Part shown: one piece after another, positions 49,702 through 58,524 of the stretch
Layout of the letters: the number at the start of each line of letters is the position of its first letter
Numbering within the stretch: the stretch's first letter is position 1
NCBI RefSeq assembly: GCF_003182155.1
Contig: NZ_QGTG01000003.1
Coordinates: 372,001 to 436,000 of the forward strand
Direction of reading: 5' to 3'
Source: Chitinophaga sp. S165
Lineage (GTDB): Bacteria; Bacteroidota; Bacteroidia; Chitinophagales; Chitinophagaceae
DNA length: 64,000 nt
Made by a program: the position numbers and the translations under genes
The notes under the pieces: generated by a model
What the model was told of the DNA's origin: nothing
Seen by the model: only the letters and a program-made list of their open reading frames with translations
The model's database searches: none

Positions 49702-50583
49702 ATGAAAAAGAACAAACAGTTGTTAGTTGCAGCATTAGGCCTCTTTCTGGCCAGCTGCGGCGCCGGTGGTGGAGCAAAAAAAACTCCCGGTGGCGTAGAT
49801 TTCGTTGTTCATAAGTCAGGAAGTGGTGCGCAGCTGAAGCTGGGTGACACTGTACTGCTGAACATCATCCAAAGTCTGAACGATTCCGTACTTGTAGAAT
49901 CACGTAAAATGGCCGGAGGTCCCGTACCTTTCGTTATCTCCAAGTCCGTGAACAAATACGATCTGATGGACGGTCTGGCAATGCTGAAAGAAGGCGATAG
50001 CGCAACATTCTCTATTCCTATTGATAGCTTACCAGAACCTCATCCACCTTTCGGTAAGAAAGGCGATAAGCTGAATGTGACTTTCATTGTAGTAGGTAAA
50101 TACGCTTCTGCAGAACAGAAAGCGAAAGACGAAAAGATCATCAAAGAATACCTGGATAAGAACAAGCTGAAAGCTACTCCAACAGCTGAAGGCGTTTATG
50201 TATCTGTTTCTGAAGAAGGTACCGGTGCTCAGCCTAAAGCTGGTGATACCGTTTATGTACACTACACCGGTAAACTGCTGGATGGTAAGGTATTTGACTC
50301 CAGCCTGGATTCTACACTGAGACCGGGTATGAAGCTCGAGCCTATCAAATTCCCTATCGGTCGCGGTTTCGTGATCAAAGGTTGGGATGCTGGTATCGCT
50401 GCCCTGAAAAAAGGAAGCAAAGCAACCCTGATCATTCCTTCTACTTTAGCTTACGGTTTACAGGGTAGTCCTCCTGCTATTCCAGGTAACTCTGTACTGG
50501 CATTCGACGTTCAGCTGATAGATGTGAAAGCAGGCGCTCCTGAAGCTCCAGCTGCACCTACCGCACTGCAACCAGGTAAATAA
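49702..50583 (+). CDS. FKBP-type peptidyl-prolyl isomerase lipoprotein
   Basis: 293 residues. 'MKKNKQLLVAALGLFLASCG' is a lipoprotein signal, acceptor Cys19. The second half holds a classic FKBP domain ('GDTVYVHYTGKLLDGKVFDSS', 'FPIGRGFVIKGWDAGIAALKKG' and 'TLIIPSTLAYG'). An N-terminal domain about 40-130 looks like a divergent FKBP copy ('GDTVLLNIIQSLNDS', 'GLAMLKEGDSATFSIP'). It folds or chaperones envelope proteins. The C-terminal Ala/Pro-rich tail is low complexity. It is in the same transcript as the DHH gene. Confidence 0.93.
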   Translation: MKKNKQLLVAALGLFLASCGAGGGAKKTPGGVDFVVHKSGSGAQLKLGDTVLLNIIQSLNDSVLVESRKMAGGPVPFVISKSVNKYDLMDGLAMLKEGDSATFSIPIDSLPEPHPPFGKKGDKLNVTFIVVGKYASAEQKAKDEKIIKEYLDKNKLKATPTAEGVYVSVSEEGTGAQPKAGDTVYVHYTGKLLDGKVFDSSLDSTLRPGMKLEPIKFPIGRGFVIKGWDAGIAALKKGSKATLIIPSTLAYGLQGSPPAIPGNSVLAFDVQLIDVKAGAPEAPAAPTALQPGK

Positions 50584-50603
50584 TTAAGAACTTACCGATA
50601 ATA

Positions 50604-50636
50604 AAAAACGGCCGTTTCATCAGAACGGCCGTTTTT
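50604..50636. terminator. Bidirectional terminator between FKBP and cdaA
   Basis: AAAAACGGCCGTT (50604-50616), loop TCATCAG, AACGGCCGTTTTT (50624-50636): 13-bp perfect stem with A- and T-runs on its flanks. Confidence 0.9.
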
Positions 50637-50666
50637 CTTTTATATGTTGTTGTGTTAAAGACTTCC

Positions 50667-51479
50667 TCAGGCATATCCGTCCACCATCACCTCATACATC
50701 TTTACTTTCAGTTCTTCCAGTGAAATGTCCTGTATCAGGTCGCCATCCTGCGCATAAGAGATAGTACCTCTTTCCTCTGAAACAATGATAGCCAGGTTGT
50801 CACTATGCTCCGTAATACCCACTGCCGAACGGTGACGTAAACCGATACGGGTAGGAAGGTTCGGGTTCTCTGACACCGGCAATATCACTTTAGCCGCCAG
50901 TATTTTATTACCTACAATGATGAGAGCGCCGTCATGCAACGGGCTTCCCTTACAGAAGATGCTTTCAAGCAATTTAGCGTTGATGTTGCTGTCAATAGCA
51001 ATACTGGATGCAGTATCAAACTTCACACGGTAAGTGTTCGCGATCACGATCAGCGCACCTGTGCGGCTTCCTGCCATACGGGCGACTGCTGTGATCACTT
51101 CGTTGATGATATTCTCTTCCTCTTTATAACTTTTGAATTTATCGGGTAAGAACAACTTGGTAAAGAAGCTGTCTTTACTGAGTGGTGCTTTCTTTCCCAA
51201 TACCAGCAGGAACTTCCGTATCTCGGGCTGGAAGATGATAATGATAGCAATTAATCCGACGTTGATAAAACTTTGCAGCAATGTGGAAAGGATCGGCATG
51301 TGCAGGTACTGTACCACGAAATAAGCAAGGTATATGATCAGCAGCCCTACGAAGATATTAAAGGCCAGGCTACCTTTCAACAGGCGGTACAGCTGTACTA
51401 CCAGGAAGATCACGATCGCCAGGTCCAGTATATTCAACCAGTGGAAACGATAACCGTAAAAACTAAACAAGTTCTCCAT
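50667..51479 (-). CDS. cdaA: Diadenylate cyclase CdaA
   Basis: Makes c-di-AMP from two ATP. 270 residues. Three N-terminal transmembrane helices (about 12-75), then the DAC/DisA_N domain with 'SPLHDGALIIVGNKI' (DGA) near 188-200 and 'GLRHRSAVGITE' (RHR) near 228-239. It is the last gene of a folP-cdaA unit, 29 bp after folP, an arrangement I recall as common in Bacteroidota. No CdaR or GlmM lies next to it. The DHH phosphoesterase at 48670 could help remove linear products. Confidence 0.93.
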   Translation of the reverse strand: MENLFSFYGYRFHWLNILDLAIVIFLVVQLYRLLKGSLAFNIFVGLLIIYLAYFVVQYLHMPILSTLLQSFINVGLIAIIIIFQPEIRKFLLVLGKKAPLSKDSFFTKLFLPDKFKSYKEEENIINEVITAVARMAGSRTGALIVIANTYRVKFDTASSIAIDSNINAKLLESIFCKGSPLHDGALIIVGNKILAAKVILPVSENPNLPTRIGLRHRSAVGITEHSDNLAIIVSEERGTISYAQDGDLIQDISLEELKVKMYEVMVDGYA

Positions 51480-51508
51480 AGATCGTAAAAATAACGAATA
51501 TTTATTAG

Positions 51509-52378
51509 CTAGCGCGCATTCATGTACTGCGTGATCTTTACCGCTTCCACAGCGGCTTTCACGTCATGTACACGCAAAATGCGGGCGCCCTGTTGCAAAG
51601 CCAGTGTATGCAGGATCGTTGTACCGTTCAGCGCTTCTGCGGGCGTAATATCAAGTAATTTATAGATCATCGATTTCCTCGAAATACCTATTAGCAGTGG
51701 GCAATCGAGCATATGGAACACATGGAGCTTTTTCAGCAGCGTATAGTTGTGGGCGATGGTCTTTCCAAAACCGAAACCGGGATCGATGATAATGTCTTTG
51801 ATACCCGCCTGCAGGCATTCGGCCCGTTTGCGGATAAAATAATCCAGCACTTCCTGTGTTACATCTTCATAGTCGGGGCGTTGCTGCATATCGGCCGGCG
51901 TACCTTTCATATGCATGGCGATATAAGGGACCTGCAGGCGGCCGGCGGTAGGGATCATATCCTTATCCATATCGCCGGCACTGATATCATTGATGATGGC
52001 TGCGCCCGCATGTATAGTCTGTTCTGCTACATTCGCGTAGTATGTATCGATAGAGATGATGGCTTGGGGATAGTGCTCCTTCAGTGTACGGACTGCCGGT
52101 AGTAAACGTTCAAGTTCTGTATCCGGTCCGACGGCAATAGCTCCCGGACGGGTACTCTGTGCGCCTATGTCCAGGATCTGTGCACCTTCTTCGAGGTGCT
52201 GCGCCGCTCTCTGAAGAATGAGATCAATATGCTGCGTTCTGCTGCCTGCAAAGAATGAATCTTCCGTGATGTTGATGATGCCCATTACAACTGGTTTGGA
52301 CAAATCCAGTAAAGAGCCCTGACAGTTGATCGTGCCTGTATATTCGCCGTTCTTCCCTTCCATGATATCCATTTGCAT
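51509..52378 (-). CDS. folP: Dihydropteroate synthase
   Basis: Joins p-aminobenzoate to dihydropterin diphosphate for folate. 289 residues. 'VVMGIINITEDSFFAGSRT' near 33-50 (pterin-site loop), 'ILDIGAQSTRPGAIAVG' near 75-90, 'DPGFGFGKTIAHNYTLL' and 'RVHDVKAAVEAVKI' are hallmarks. The family's common sequence in loop 1 is NVTPDSFSDGG; here it is NITEDSFFAG, an acceptable Bacteroidota variant. The start at 52378 is chosen; further ATGs at 52372 and 52363 are also plausible. Divergent from the BT_3928-type gene, 84 bp apart. Confidence 0.93.
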   Translation of the reverse strand: MQMDIMEGKNGEYTGTINCQGSLLDLSKPVVMGIINITEDSFFAGSRTQHIDLILQRAAQHLEEGAQILDIGAQSTRPGAIAVGPDTELERLLPAVRTLKEHYPQAIISIDTYYANVAEQTIHAGAAIINDISAGDMDKDMIPTAGRLQVPYIAMHMKGTPADMQQRPDYEDVTQEVLDYFIRKRAECLQAGIKDIIIDPGFGFGKTIAHNYTLLKKLHVFHMLDCPLLIGISRKSMIYKLLDITPAEALNGTTILHTLALQQGARILRVHDVKAAVEAVKITQYMNAR

Positions 52379-52462
52379 TTTATTGATTATTTTGCCAGAC
52401 AAAAATAGAATAATGTGGTGATCTGCAAGTAAGTATATGAGCACCACTAAAAATAGTTATCC

Positions 52463-53554
52463 ATGAAACTGCTCCTGAACCTATTAAGAATTATCGTCGG
52501 CGTGCTATTCATATTCTCAGGTCTGATCAAAGCAAATGATCCCCTGGGACTCAGTTATAAAATGGAGGAGTTTTTCGAGGTGTTGCACCTGACATTCCTT
52601 TCTCCATTGTCACTGACGTACTCCCTGGTGATGAATACCCTGGAGATCGCGCTGGGCGCGGCTTTACTGTTAGGGTACAGCATGCGTTTAACGTCCACGC
52701 TGCTGCTGATCATGATCGCTTTCTTTACTTTCCTGACAGGATATGCCCTGTACAGCGGAGAGATCAGGGAATGCGGATGTTTTGGCGACTGTATCAAACT
52801 AACTGCAACAGAGACATTCTGGAAAGATGTGATATTACTGGTGATGATATTGATCATCTTCATCTACCGGAAACGCATACAGCCATTGTTCGGTAAGAAG
52901 CTGACAGCAGTGCTGGTGTTGCTGTCTGTAGTATTTGCGGCCGGTATACAGTGGTATACATTATCGCACCTGCCTTTTGTAGATTGTCTTGGATATAAGG
53001 TAGGTAATAACCTCCCTGAGAAAATGAAACTGCCTCCGGGAGCACGTCCGGCAGAATATGAAACGGTGCTGATCTATAAAAAGGACGGAGAAGAGAAAGA
53101 ATTTACGCCAGAGAACTATCCATGGTCAGATAGCACGTGGGTATTTGTAGACCGTAAGGATAAACTGGTGAAGGAAGCGGTAGGAGAAGCGCCTGTGAAG
53201 GATTTCATTTTAACCGACCCGAATGGTGGCGGTGATCAGACCCAGGCTATCCTCTCTGAGCCAACGCCTGTATACTTGTTCCTCGTGAAGAATGTGAAGG
53301 AAGCAGGTGAAGGCTGGGATGCAAAAATGCATGCCCTGCAGGAACAGATGAAAGCGGGTAAGATCTACATTTACGGTGTTACAGCTTCCAGCAAAGAGGA
53401 AATTTTGGCTTTCTCCGCAGCACATGGCTTACAGTTTCCCTTCTTACAGATGGATGGTACGGCTATTAAGACTGCCGGAAGAAGCAATCCCTGCCTGATC
53501 CTGCTGGAAAAAGGCACTGTAAAGGGCAAATGGCATTATAACGATATACCATAA
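52463..53554 (+). CDS. BT_3928-family protein: MauE/DoxX-like membrane domain with thioredoxin-like C-terminus
   Basis: 363 residues. The N-terminal part (1-150) has four transmembrane helices ('LRIIVGVLFIFSGLIKANDP', and 'CGCFGDCIKLTATETFWKD' with the CxCFGxC cysteine pair, as in MauE/VKOR-like redox membrane proteins). The C-terminal part (about 240-350) reads like a thioredoxin-fold lacking the CxxC ('AILSEPTPVYLFLVKNV', 'KIYIYGVTASSKEEI'). It may handle disulfides in the envelope. It is followed after 4 bp by the ABC permease gene; divergent from folP. Confidence 0.82.
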   Translation: MKLLLNLLRIIVGVLFIFSGLIKANDPLGLSYKMEEFFEVLHLTFLSPLSLTYSLVMNTLEIALGAALLLGYSMRLTSTLLLIMIAFFTFLTGYALYSGEIRECGCFGDCIKLTATETFWKDVILLVMILIIFIYRKRIQPLFGKKLTAVLVLLSVVFAAGIQWYTLSHLPFVDCLGYKVGNNLPEKMKLPPGARPAEYETVLIYKKDGEEKEFTPENYPWSDSTWVFVDRKDKLVKEAVGEAPVKDFILTDPNGGGDQTQAILSEPTPVYLFLVKNVKEAGEGWDAKMHALQEQMKAGKIYIYGVTASSKEEILAFSAAHGLQFPFLQMDGTAIKTAGRSNPCLILLEKGTVKGKWHYNDIP

Positions 53555-53558
53555 ATGC

Positions 53559-54611
53559 ATGTTCAGATTTCTGCTGCGTAAACTCGGTTATGGCGTACTG
53601 GTGTTGTTGGGAGTCGTACTCCTTGTATTCTTCCTGTTCAACGTATTACCGGGAGATCCGGCCCGCTTAACAATGGGGCAACGCGCAGATGTGACATCGC
53701 TTGAAAATGTTAGAAAGGAACTGCACCTGGATAAAACATTACCGGTGCAGTTCCTTTTATATTTAAATGATCTCTCCCCGCTGAGTGTACATACTCAGCA
53801 GGATGCGGAGGCCTCTCTGAATTACCTGACCCTGACCCGTTTATCGGGCGGGAAGCTACTGGTACTGAAAACGCCTTATCTGCGCCGCTCTTATCAGGGT
53901 AAGAAAGACGTATGGGAGATACTGACAGAAGCGCTGCCAGGTACGCTGGTATTGGCAATTGCCGCTATGCTGTTTGCGACGGTGGCCGGTATACTACTAG
54001 GCATAGTATCCGCAGTAAAACAAAATACCTGGATGGACACAGGTGCTGTTTTTGCCAGTGTGGTGGGCATTTCCGCGCCTTCTTTTTTTACTGGTATTGT
54101 GGTGGCTTACATGTTCGGCTTTGTACTGAGCGACTATACCGGGCTGCATATGACGGGCAGCTTGTTTGAGATAGATCCATTTGCCGGAAGGACATTAAGT
54201 TTACGGAACCTGGTATTGCCCGCCATTACGCTGGGTATCCGTCCGCTGGCCATCATCGTACAGTTAACACGCAGCGCGATGCTGGACGTACTGCACCAGG
54301 ATTATATCCGCACGGCTTATGCGAAGGGCCTGCCCGGGCGGCTGGTGGTATTCAAACATGCATTACGGAATGCGTTGAACCCGGTAGTGACGGCTATTAC
54401 CGGCTGGTTTGCCGAGTTGCTGGCAGGGGCGTTTTTCGTGGAATATATCTTCGGATGGAAAGGCATTGGCAAGGTAACGGTAGATGCACTGGAGAAGTTC
54501 GATTTCCCGGTACTGATGGGATCTGTATTATTTACGGCAGGTATTTTCGTGATCATTAATCTGCTGGCGGATGTTCTGTATACGCTCATAGATCCCCGGA
54601 TAAAATTGTAA
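53559..54611 (+). CDS. OppB/DppB-type ABC transporter permease
   Basis: 350 residues, six transmembrane helices. 'NVLPGDPARLTMGQRAD' (about 28-44) and the EAA loop 'YIRTAYAKGLPGRLVVFKHA' near 248-267 followed by 'LRNALNPVVTAI' are typical of the dipeptide/oligopeptide/nickel-type permease. A central insertion at about 75-115 ('LSVHTQQDAEASLNYLTLT') is found in Bacteroidota relatives. The OppC partner, ATPases and binding protein are not adjacent, so the other components must be elsewhere. It is co-transcribed with BT_3928-like (4 bp gap). Confidence 0.9.
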   Translation: MFRFLLRKLGYGVLVLLGVVLLVFFLFNVLPGDPARLTMGQRADVTSLENVRKELHLDKTLPVQFLLYLNDLSPLSVHTQQDAEASLNYLTLTRLSGGKLLVLKTPYLRRSYQGKKDVWEILTEALPGTLVLAIAAMLFATVAGILLGIVSAVKQNTWMDTGAVFASVVGISAPSFFTGIVVAYMFGFVLSDYTGLHMTGSLFEIDPFAGRTLSLRNLVLPAITLGIRPLAIIVQLTRSAMLDVLHQDYIRTAYAKGLPGRLVVFKHALRNALNPVVTAITGWFAELLAGAFFVEYIFGWKGIGKVTVDALEKFDFPVLMGSVLFTAGIFVIINLLADVLYTLIDPRIKL

Positions 54612-54665
54612 GTAGCTCATTTTAAATAGATTACCCCCTTTTATATAAAAATCTTCACTTTTTTT

Positions 54666-54690
54666 GTAACAAAGCATTTTGTGGGTCGTC
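54666..54690 (+). promoter_or_regulatory. Candidate ECF-sigma promoter
   Basis: GTAAC (54666-54670), 16-bp spacer, CGTC (54687-54690), ahead of the sigma gene at 54784. It resembles the AAC/CGTC type of ECF promoters; autoregulation is inferred. Confidence 0.45.
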
Positions 54691-54783
54691 TTCTTTGTAT
54701 AAACCCCCTGTAGCATCCGGATGGGAGAGGAGAGAAGAAGTGGTACAGGGAATTAGTAACTTAGAACAAGGAATCTGTTATTT

Positions 54784-55299
54784 ATGTCTTTAACGATATT
54801 TCTCTCCCAGGTAGTTCCCGTCAGGCAAAAGCTGTATCGCTTTGCCTACAGGCTGCTCGGAAATGAGGAAGACGCGATGGACATAACGCAGGACGCCCTG
54901 ATGAAAGTATGGCAGCAGCAAGAGCGGATGAACGATCTGCAGAACATGGAGGCCTGGTGTATGCGGATCGTTCGAAACCTGGCGCTGGACAAACTGAAGT
55001 CAAGGAAGTACCGGAGGGCAGAGGAACTGGATAAGGCAGGTGATGTGCCGGCGCAACATCAGCCTAATCCACATACCGCTGCCGAACAACAGGACGTAAT
55101 GAACAGGGTGCACCGTGTCATTGCGGGACTGCCGGAAAAATACCGTACTATTATGCAATTGAGGGATATTGACGGGTATAGCTATCAGGAGATAGCAGAT
55201 ATACTGGTCATTGAATTGAGTGAAGTGAAGATCAACCTTCACCGTGCAAGAAAAACGGTACGTGAACAACTACAAAAACTGCAAGTGTATGGAGTTTAA
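54784..55299 (+). CDS. ECF RNA polymerase sigma factor (envelope-stress type)
   Basis: 171 residues. Region 2 'LYRFAYRLLGNEEDAMDITQ' (about 18-37), 'DALMKVWQQ'; region 4 'LPEKYRTIMQLRDIDGYSYQ' then 'EIADILVIELSEVKINLHRARK' (read in two parts). It belongs to the RpoE-like ECF group. It overlaps a small anti-sigma-like membrane gene by 11 bp and is followed by two DUF4252 genes, an arrangement I recall for Bacteroidota ECF/DUF4252 operons. A candidate ECF promoter lies upstream. Confidence 0.95.
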   Translation: MSLTIFLSQVVPVRQKLYRFAYRLLGNEEDAMDITQDALMKVWQQQERMNDLQNMEAWCMRIVRNLALDKLKSRKYRRAEELDKAGDVPAQHQPNPHTAAEQQDVMNRVHRVIAGLPEKYRTIMQLRDIDGYSYQEIADILVIELSEVKINLHRARKTVREQLQKLQVYGV

Positions 55300-55789
55300 C
55301 AAGATCAGGGAATTGCTGGACCGCTATTGGGATGGTACCTCTACGTTGGAGGAAGAGGCAATATTGCGCAGTTTTTTCAGCAGCGATCGGGCTGACTTGC
55401 CTGCGGACCTGAAAGAAGCGCAACCATTGTTCAGCTATTTCTCAGCGGAGGCAGACGTGCCAATGCCTGTATTCCCTGATATAGAGATACCCGTTGCCCG
55501 GATGCCTGAAAGGCCGATAAAACAGCTGGTATGGCAACACTGGATGAAGTATGCCGCCATGATCCTGGTAGCAGTGGGTATAGGTTATGCCGCCAGACAA
55601 GCCGAAACCAGGCATGACCGCATAACAGCAGCTTTATCAGAGCAGGACACTTTTGATGATCCTGAAAAAGCATTCGCTGTCACACAGAAAGCATTGGCGC
55701 TGCTATCCCGCAACCTGAACAAAGGCACAGCACAGATGCAAAAACTGTCTTACTTCAACGAGGCTACGGAGAAGATCAAGGCAAATTAA
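55289..55789 (+). CDS. Putative anti-sigma factor (single transmembrane helix)
   Basis: 166 residues. 'MEFNKIRELLDRYWDGTSTL' opens a helical cytoplasmic N-terminus (about 1-85) with a leading W-x-G-x-T/S pattern seen in FecR-like and zinc-free anti-sigma proteins. One transmembrane helix is near 91-106 ('WMKYAAMILVAVGIGYAA'), and a periplasmic helical C-terminus follows ('ALALLSRNLNKGTAQMQKL'). The ATG at 55289 overlaps the sigma stop, so translation is coupled, and it likely controls that sigma. No CHCC or HxxxCxxC zinc motif is visible. Confidence 0.8.
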   Translation: MEFNKIRELLDRYWDGTSTLEEEAILRSFFSSDRADLPADLKEAQPLFSYFSAEADVPMPVFPDIEIPVARMPERPIKQLVWQHWMKYAAMILVAVGIGYAARQAETRHDRITAALSEQDTFDDPEKAFAVTQKALALLSRNLNKGTAQMQKLSYFNEATEKIKAN

Positions 55790-55827
55790 AGAAGACCATT
55801 CAAAATCAGTTTTATAAAAAAAAACTC

Positions 55828-56346
55828 ATGAAACGCTTTTTAATACTGTTGCTGCTTGCAGTTATCAGCACGCAACTTTTTGCCCAGCAGGGAAGTGGAA
55901 TTGACCGCTTTTTCGAAAAATATGAGAGCGATCAGAGCTTCACACTGATAAGTGTCACACCCAAGATGTTTAGCATGTTCAGTAAACTGGACATTAATTC
56001 CGGCGAAGGAAAACAATTCCTGGCGATCGTAAAAAAGATCAAGGGACTGCGTATTCTGGCGAAAGAAAACACTAAAGGAGGTAATCTGTTATTTAAAGAA
56101 GCATCTTCAATGCTCAGTAAAGAGTTTGAGGAGCTGATGACTGTCCGCGACGGGAAAGACGACCTTCGTTTTATGGTGAAAGAGAACGCTAAGGGGAACA
56201 TTGCAGAACTGATCATGCTGGTGGGTAGCGACCAGGAATTCCTGGCCATGAGCCTTGTAGGGGATATAGATCTTGCGGAGATCAGTCAGCTGGCGTCGAA
56301 TATGAATATAGAAGGTTTTGACAAGCTCAAGAACCTGAAGAAATAA
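55828..56346 (+). CDS. DUF4252 protein 1 (exported)
   Basis: 172 residues. Signal peptide 1-19 ('MKRFLILLLLAVISTQLFAQ'). Then the DUF4252 core: 'IDRFFEKYESDQSFTLISVT' near 24-43, 'MFSMFSKL', 'ELIMLVGSDQEFLAMSLVG' and 'EISQLASNMNIEGF'. Bacteroidota proteins of this family are commonly two in a row with an ECF sigma and anti-sigma; function is not known. Gap of 38 bp to the anti-sigma gene. Confidence 0.9.
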   Translation: MKRFLILLLLAVISTQLFAQQGSGIDRFFEKYESDQSFTLISVTPKMFSMFSKLDINSGEGKQFLAIVKKIKGLRILAKENTKGGNLLFKEASSMLSKEFEELMTVRDGKDDLRFMVKENAKGNIAELIMLVGSDQEFLAMSLVGDIDLAEISQLASNMNIEGFDKLKNLKK

Positions 56347-56379
56347 CTTAATTATCACCACGTTTTAATCGCTTTAAAA

Positions 56380-56889
56380 ATGAAGTATTATTCCATCCTT
56401 ATAGTATTGCTGATGCTGGCCGTAAGTCCTGCGATGGCCCAGAAGAAGGCGCTCCGTAAATTTTACCGTGAGCACCGTGGAGATGCATTCACTTTTAGAA
56501 TTGGCGTAGGCAGAGTGCCGCTGAAACTTGCCAGCTGGATAGTACCCGCCAGCGCAATGAAAGAAGACAGTGTGCCTTTGAAGCATTTGCTATCAAAAGT
56601 GCAGAAGGTAAAGGTTTATACGATATCAGGTGATGAGCGTCCGGCTGTGGATATTGCAGACATGCAGCGTTTAAAACAGACATTGATAGATAAAGATCAC
56701 TTTGAGCCACTGTTAGAAGTGCGGGAAGGGAACAGCCTCGTGCATTTACTGAACCGGGGGAAGGAAGATGAACTGGGGCATGTGGTGATACTGGTGCAGG
56801 ATGAGAGTGACTTCGTAATGGTGAACCTGCGTACGACCCTTCAGATGAAAGATGTGAACATGCTGGTAAAAGGATTCGCAAAGAACTAA
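56380..56889 (+). CDS. DUF4252 protein 2 (exported, divergent)
   Basis: 169 residues. Signal peptide 1-20 ('MKYYSILIVLLMLAVSPAMA'). Shares the DUF4252 pattern with its upstream neighbour but diverges: 'RKFYREHRGDAFTFRIGVGR', 'HLLSKVQKVKVYTISG' and 'VILVQDESDFVMVNLRTTL' align with the first protein's equivalents. The two are probably old duplicates. It ends with a strong terminator, the operon's boundary. Role unknown. Confidence 0.85.
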   Translation: MKYYSILIVLLMLAVSPAMAQKKALRKFYREHRGDAFTFRIGVGRVPLKLASWIVPASAMKEDSVPLKHLLSKVQKVKVYTISGDERPAVDIADMQRLKQTLIDKDHFEPLLEVREGNSLVHLLNRGKEDELGHVVILVQDESDFVMVNLRTTLQMKDVNMLVKGFAKN

Positions 56890-56932
56890 AAAGAGAAAGA
56901 CCATAACAACAGTGTTATGGTCTTTCTCTTTT
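56889..56932. terminator. Strong bidirectional terminator
   Basis: 19-bp perfect stem, arms 56889-56907 and 56914-56932, loop AACAGT, flanked by A/T-rich runs on both sides. It separates DUF4252 and DUF721 genes. Confidence 0.92.
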
Positions 56933-56947
56933 ATTAATAGTTTTTAA

Positions 56948-57235
56948 TTATCGGATGATCACTTCCCGTACCACGATCTCTCCCAGCATTTCATTCACCA
57001 GTTTGATGATACGGTCTTTGGAATAACTCAGTTCCTGTTTCAGCGGCGCAACAGTTGTTGTGATGTGCAGCTTGTTATCAATGAGTTGAATGTTCTCAGT
57101 ATAACGGGAGATGGTCTTACCCATCAGTTGTTCCCAGTTCTCCTGTATACGCACTTCTGTCAGCCTGGGTTTAAGCCGGCTTTTAGACATAAAATCTCTT
57201 AGTGCATCCTCCATTGACGTCATTCCGTAGCGCAT
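56948..57235 (-). CDS. DUF721 (DciA-like) protein
   Basis: 95 residues. 'WEQLMGKTISRYTENIQLID' near 34-53 and 'LKQELSYSKDRIIKLVNEML' near 64-83 match DUF721, whose DciA members load the replicative helicase DnaB in bacteria lacking DnaC/DnaI. The start could also be a nearby internal ATG (MTSMEDALRDF). It is 24 bp downstream of recF on the same strand, consistent with replication-repair coupling. Confidence 0.88.
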   Translation of the reverse strand: MRYGMTSMEDALRDFMSKSRLKPRLTEVRIQENWEQLMGKTISRYTENIQLIDNKLHITTTVAPLKQELSYSKDRIIKLVNEMLGEIVVREVIIR

Positions 57236-57259
57236 GCTACAAAGATAGGTATTTAGTCT

Positions 57260-58342
57260 TTACTGCATTTCTACTAATTGAAAACTATCTTCATTTTCTT
57301 TGAACGCATCTTGTATTCTTGCAGCGTGTGTATCGGTAATGAAGACTTGCCCGTACGCGGGGCTGCTTACGAGTTTTATAAGCCTGCTTACTCTTTCCTG
57401 GTCCAGTTTTTCAAAGACATCATCCAGCAGCAGGAGAGGAGGTAATTTTTTATGTTCTTTGATCACTTCAAATTGTGCCAGCTTCAATGCAAAAAGGAAA
57501 CTCTTACGTTGTCCCTGTGAAGCACTTGTTTTCATGGCGTGATCGTCCAGCAGGAACTGCAGGTCGTCACGGTGAATGCCGCCGGTCGTTCTTTGCATGA
57601 GCATATCCTTATAGCGGTTAGCTGCCAGCAGCGCTGTGAAAGTCTGATCATGCAGGGGGGACTGATATTGTATATTGACGATCTCGTGTTTGCCTGCCAG
57701 GTAATCGTATAGTTCCTGCACCTTTTTAATAAATCCCGGTAAGAAGGCGCGGCGCCATTCAAATACGGGAGTGCCGTGGTGTATGAGTTGTTCGTCAAAT
57801 ACATCCAGCAGGGCATCCTGGTTGCCGCCCTGGGTAGCCATGGTTTTCAGCAGGCTGTTTTTCTGCTGTAATATTTTCTGGTAGGTAATAAGATGGTCGA
57901 GGTAACCGGGATGCAACTGGCAAAGCAGGGCGTCCAGCCATTTGCGGCGTTCTTCACTGCCGCCGAGGATGATCTCAGCATCATCGGGAGCGATCATAAC
58001 GGCAGGATACTGACCGATATGGCGGGAAAAACGTTCGTAAGGCTCGTCGTTGAGGGCAATTTCTTTTTTACCGTCTTTGAGCGTGCAAACGATCTTGTCT
58101 TCGTGGCCGTTCTTATCGAGAAATGCTTCGAGGCGGAAGCCATTGGTATGGTACTGGGTGTTCTGTGCTTCGCTGCTGGTAAAGTAGCTTTTGGTGAAGC
58201 ATATATAATATATAGCATCGAGCAGATTGGTCTTACCGGAGCCGTTGCGCCCGGTAATGCCGACAATGCGTTTATTAAAGTTGAAACTTTTCCCGGAGTA
58301 ATTTTTAAACTGAACTAATGATATCTTTCTGAGCGACAGCAA
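57260..58342 (-). CDS. recF: DNA replication and repair protein RecF
   Basis: Loads RecA onto gapped DNA with RecO and RecR. 360 residues. Walker A 'GITGRNGSGKTNLLDAIYYI' near 28-47, 'GSEERRKWLDALLCQLHPGY' near 130-150, signature 'TSASQGQRKSFLFALKLAQF' near 279-298, and Walker B 'LPPLLLLDDVFEKLDQER' near 304-321. Transcribed with the DUF721 gene and divergent from pdhA. Confidence 0.96.
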   Translation of the reverse strand: MLSLRKISLVQFKNYSGKSFNFNKRIVGITGRNGSGKTNLLDAIYYICFTKSYFTSSEAQNTQYHTNGFRLEAFLDKNGHEDKIVCTLKDGKKEIALNDEPYERFSRHIGQYPAVMIAPDDAEIILGGSEERRKWLDALLCQLHPGYLDHLITYQKILQQKNSLLKTMATQGGNQDALLDVFDEQLIHHGTPVFEWRRAFLPGFIKKVQELYDYLAGKHEIVNIQYQSPLHDQTFTALLAANRYKDMLMQRTTGGIHRDDLQFLLDDHAMKTSASQGQRKSFLFALKLAQFEVIKEHKKLPPLLLLDDVFEKLDQERVSRLIKLVSSPAYGQVFITDTHAARIQDAFKENEDSFQLVEMQ

Positions 58343-58498
58343 TTAACTTTCTGATTATCAGTTATGAATTAAAAATAAATTTATCGTAACCCGCCGGAAT
58401 ATGTGGAAAGACTGGTAATCAGGCCTTCCGGAAACCCCTTTATTTCCAGGCAAGTTGCTGCAAAGTTGCAAAGTATTTAGTTTTTAGGATTTTCCTGT

Positions 58499-58506
58499 TA
58501 TATTTG
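58499..58506 (+). promoter_or_regulatory. Bacteroidota -7 box of pdhA
   Basis: TATATTTG, 18 bp ahead of the GTG start. -33 is weak. Confidence 0.55.
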
Positions 58507-58524
58507 CGGACAAATTAAGAAACA

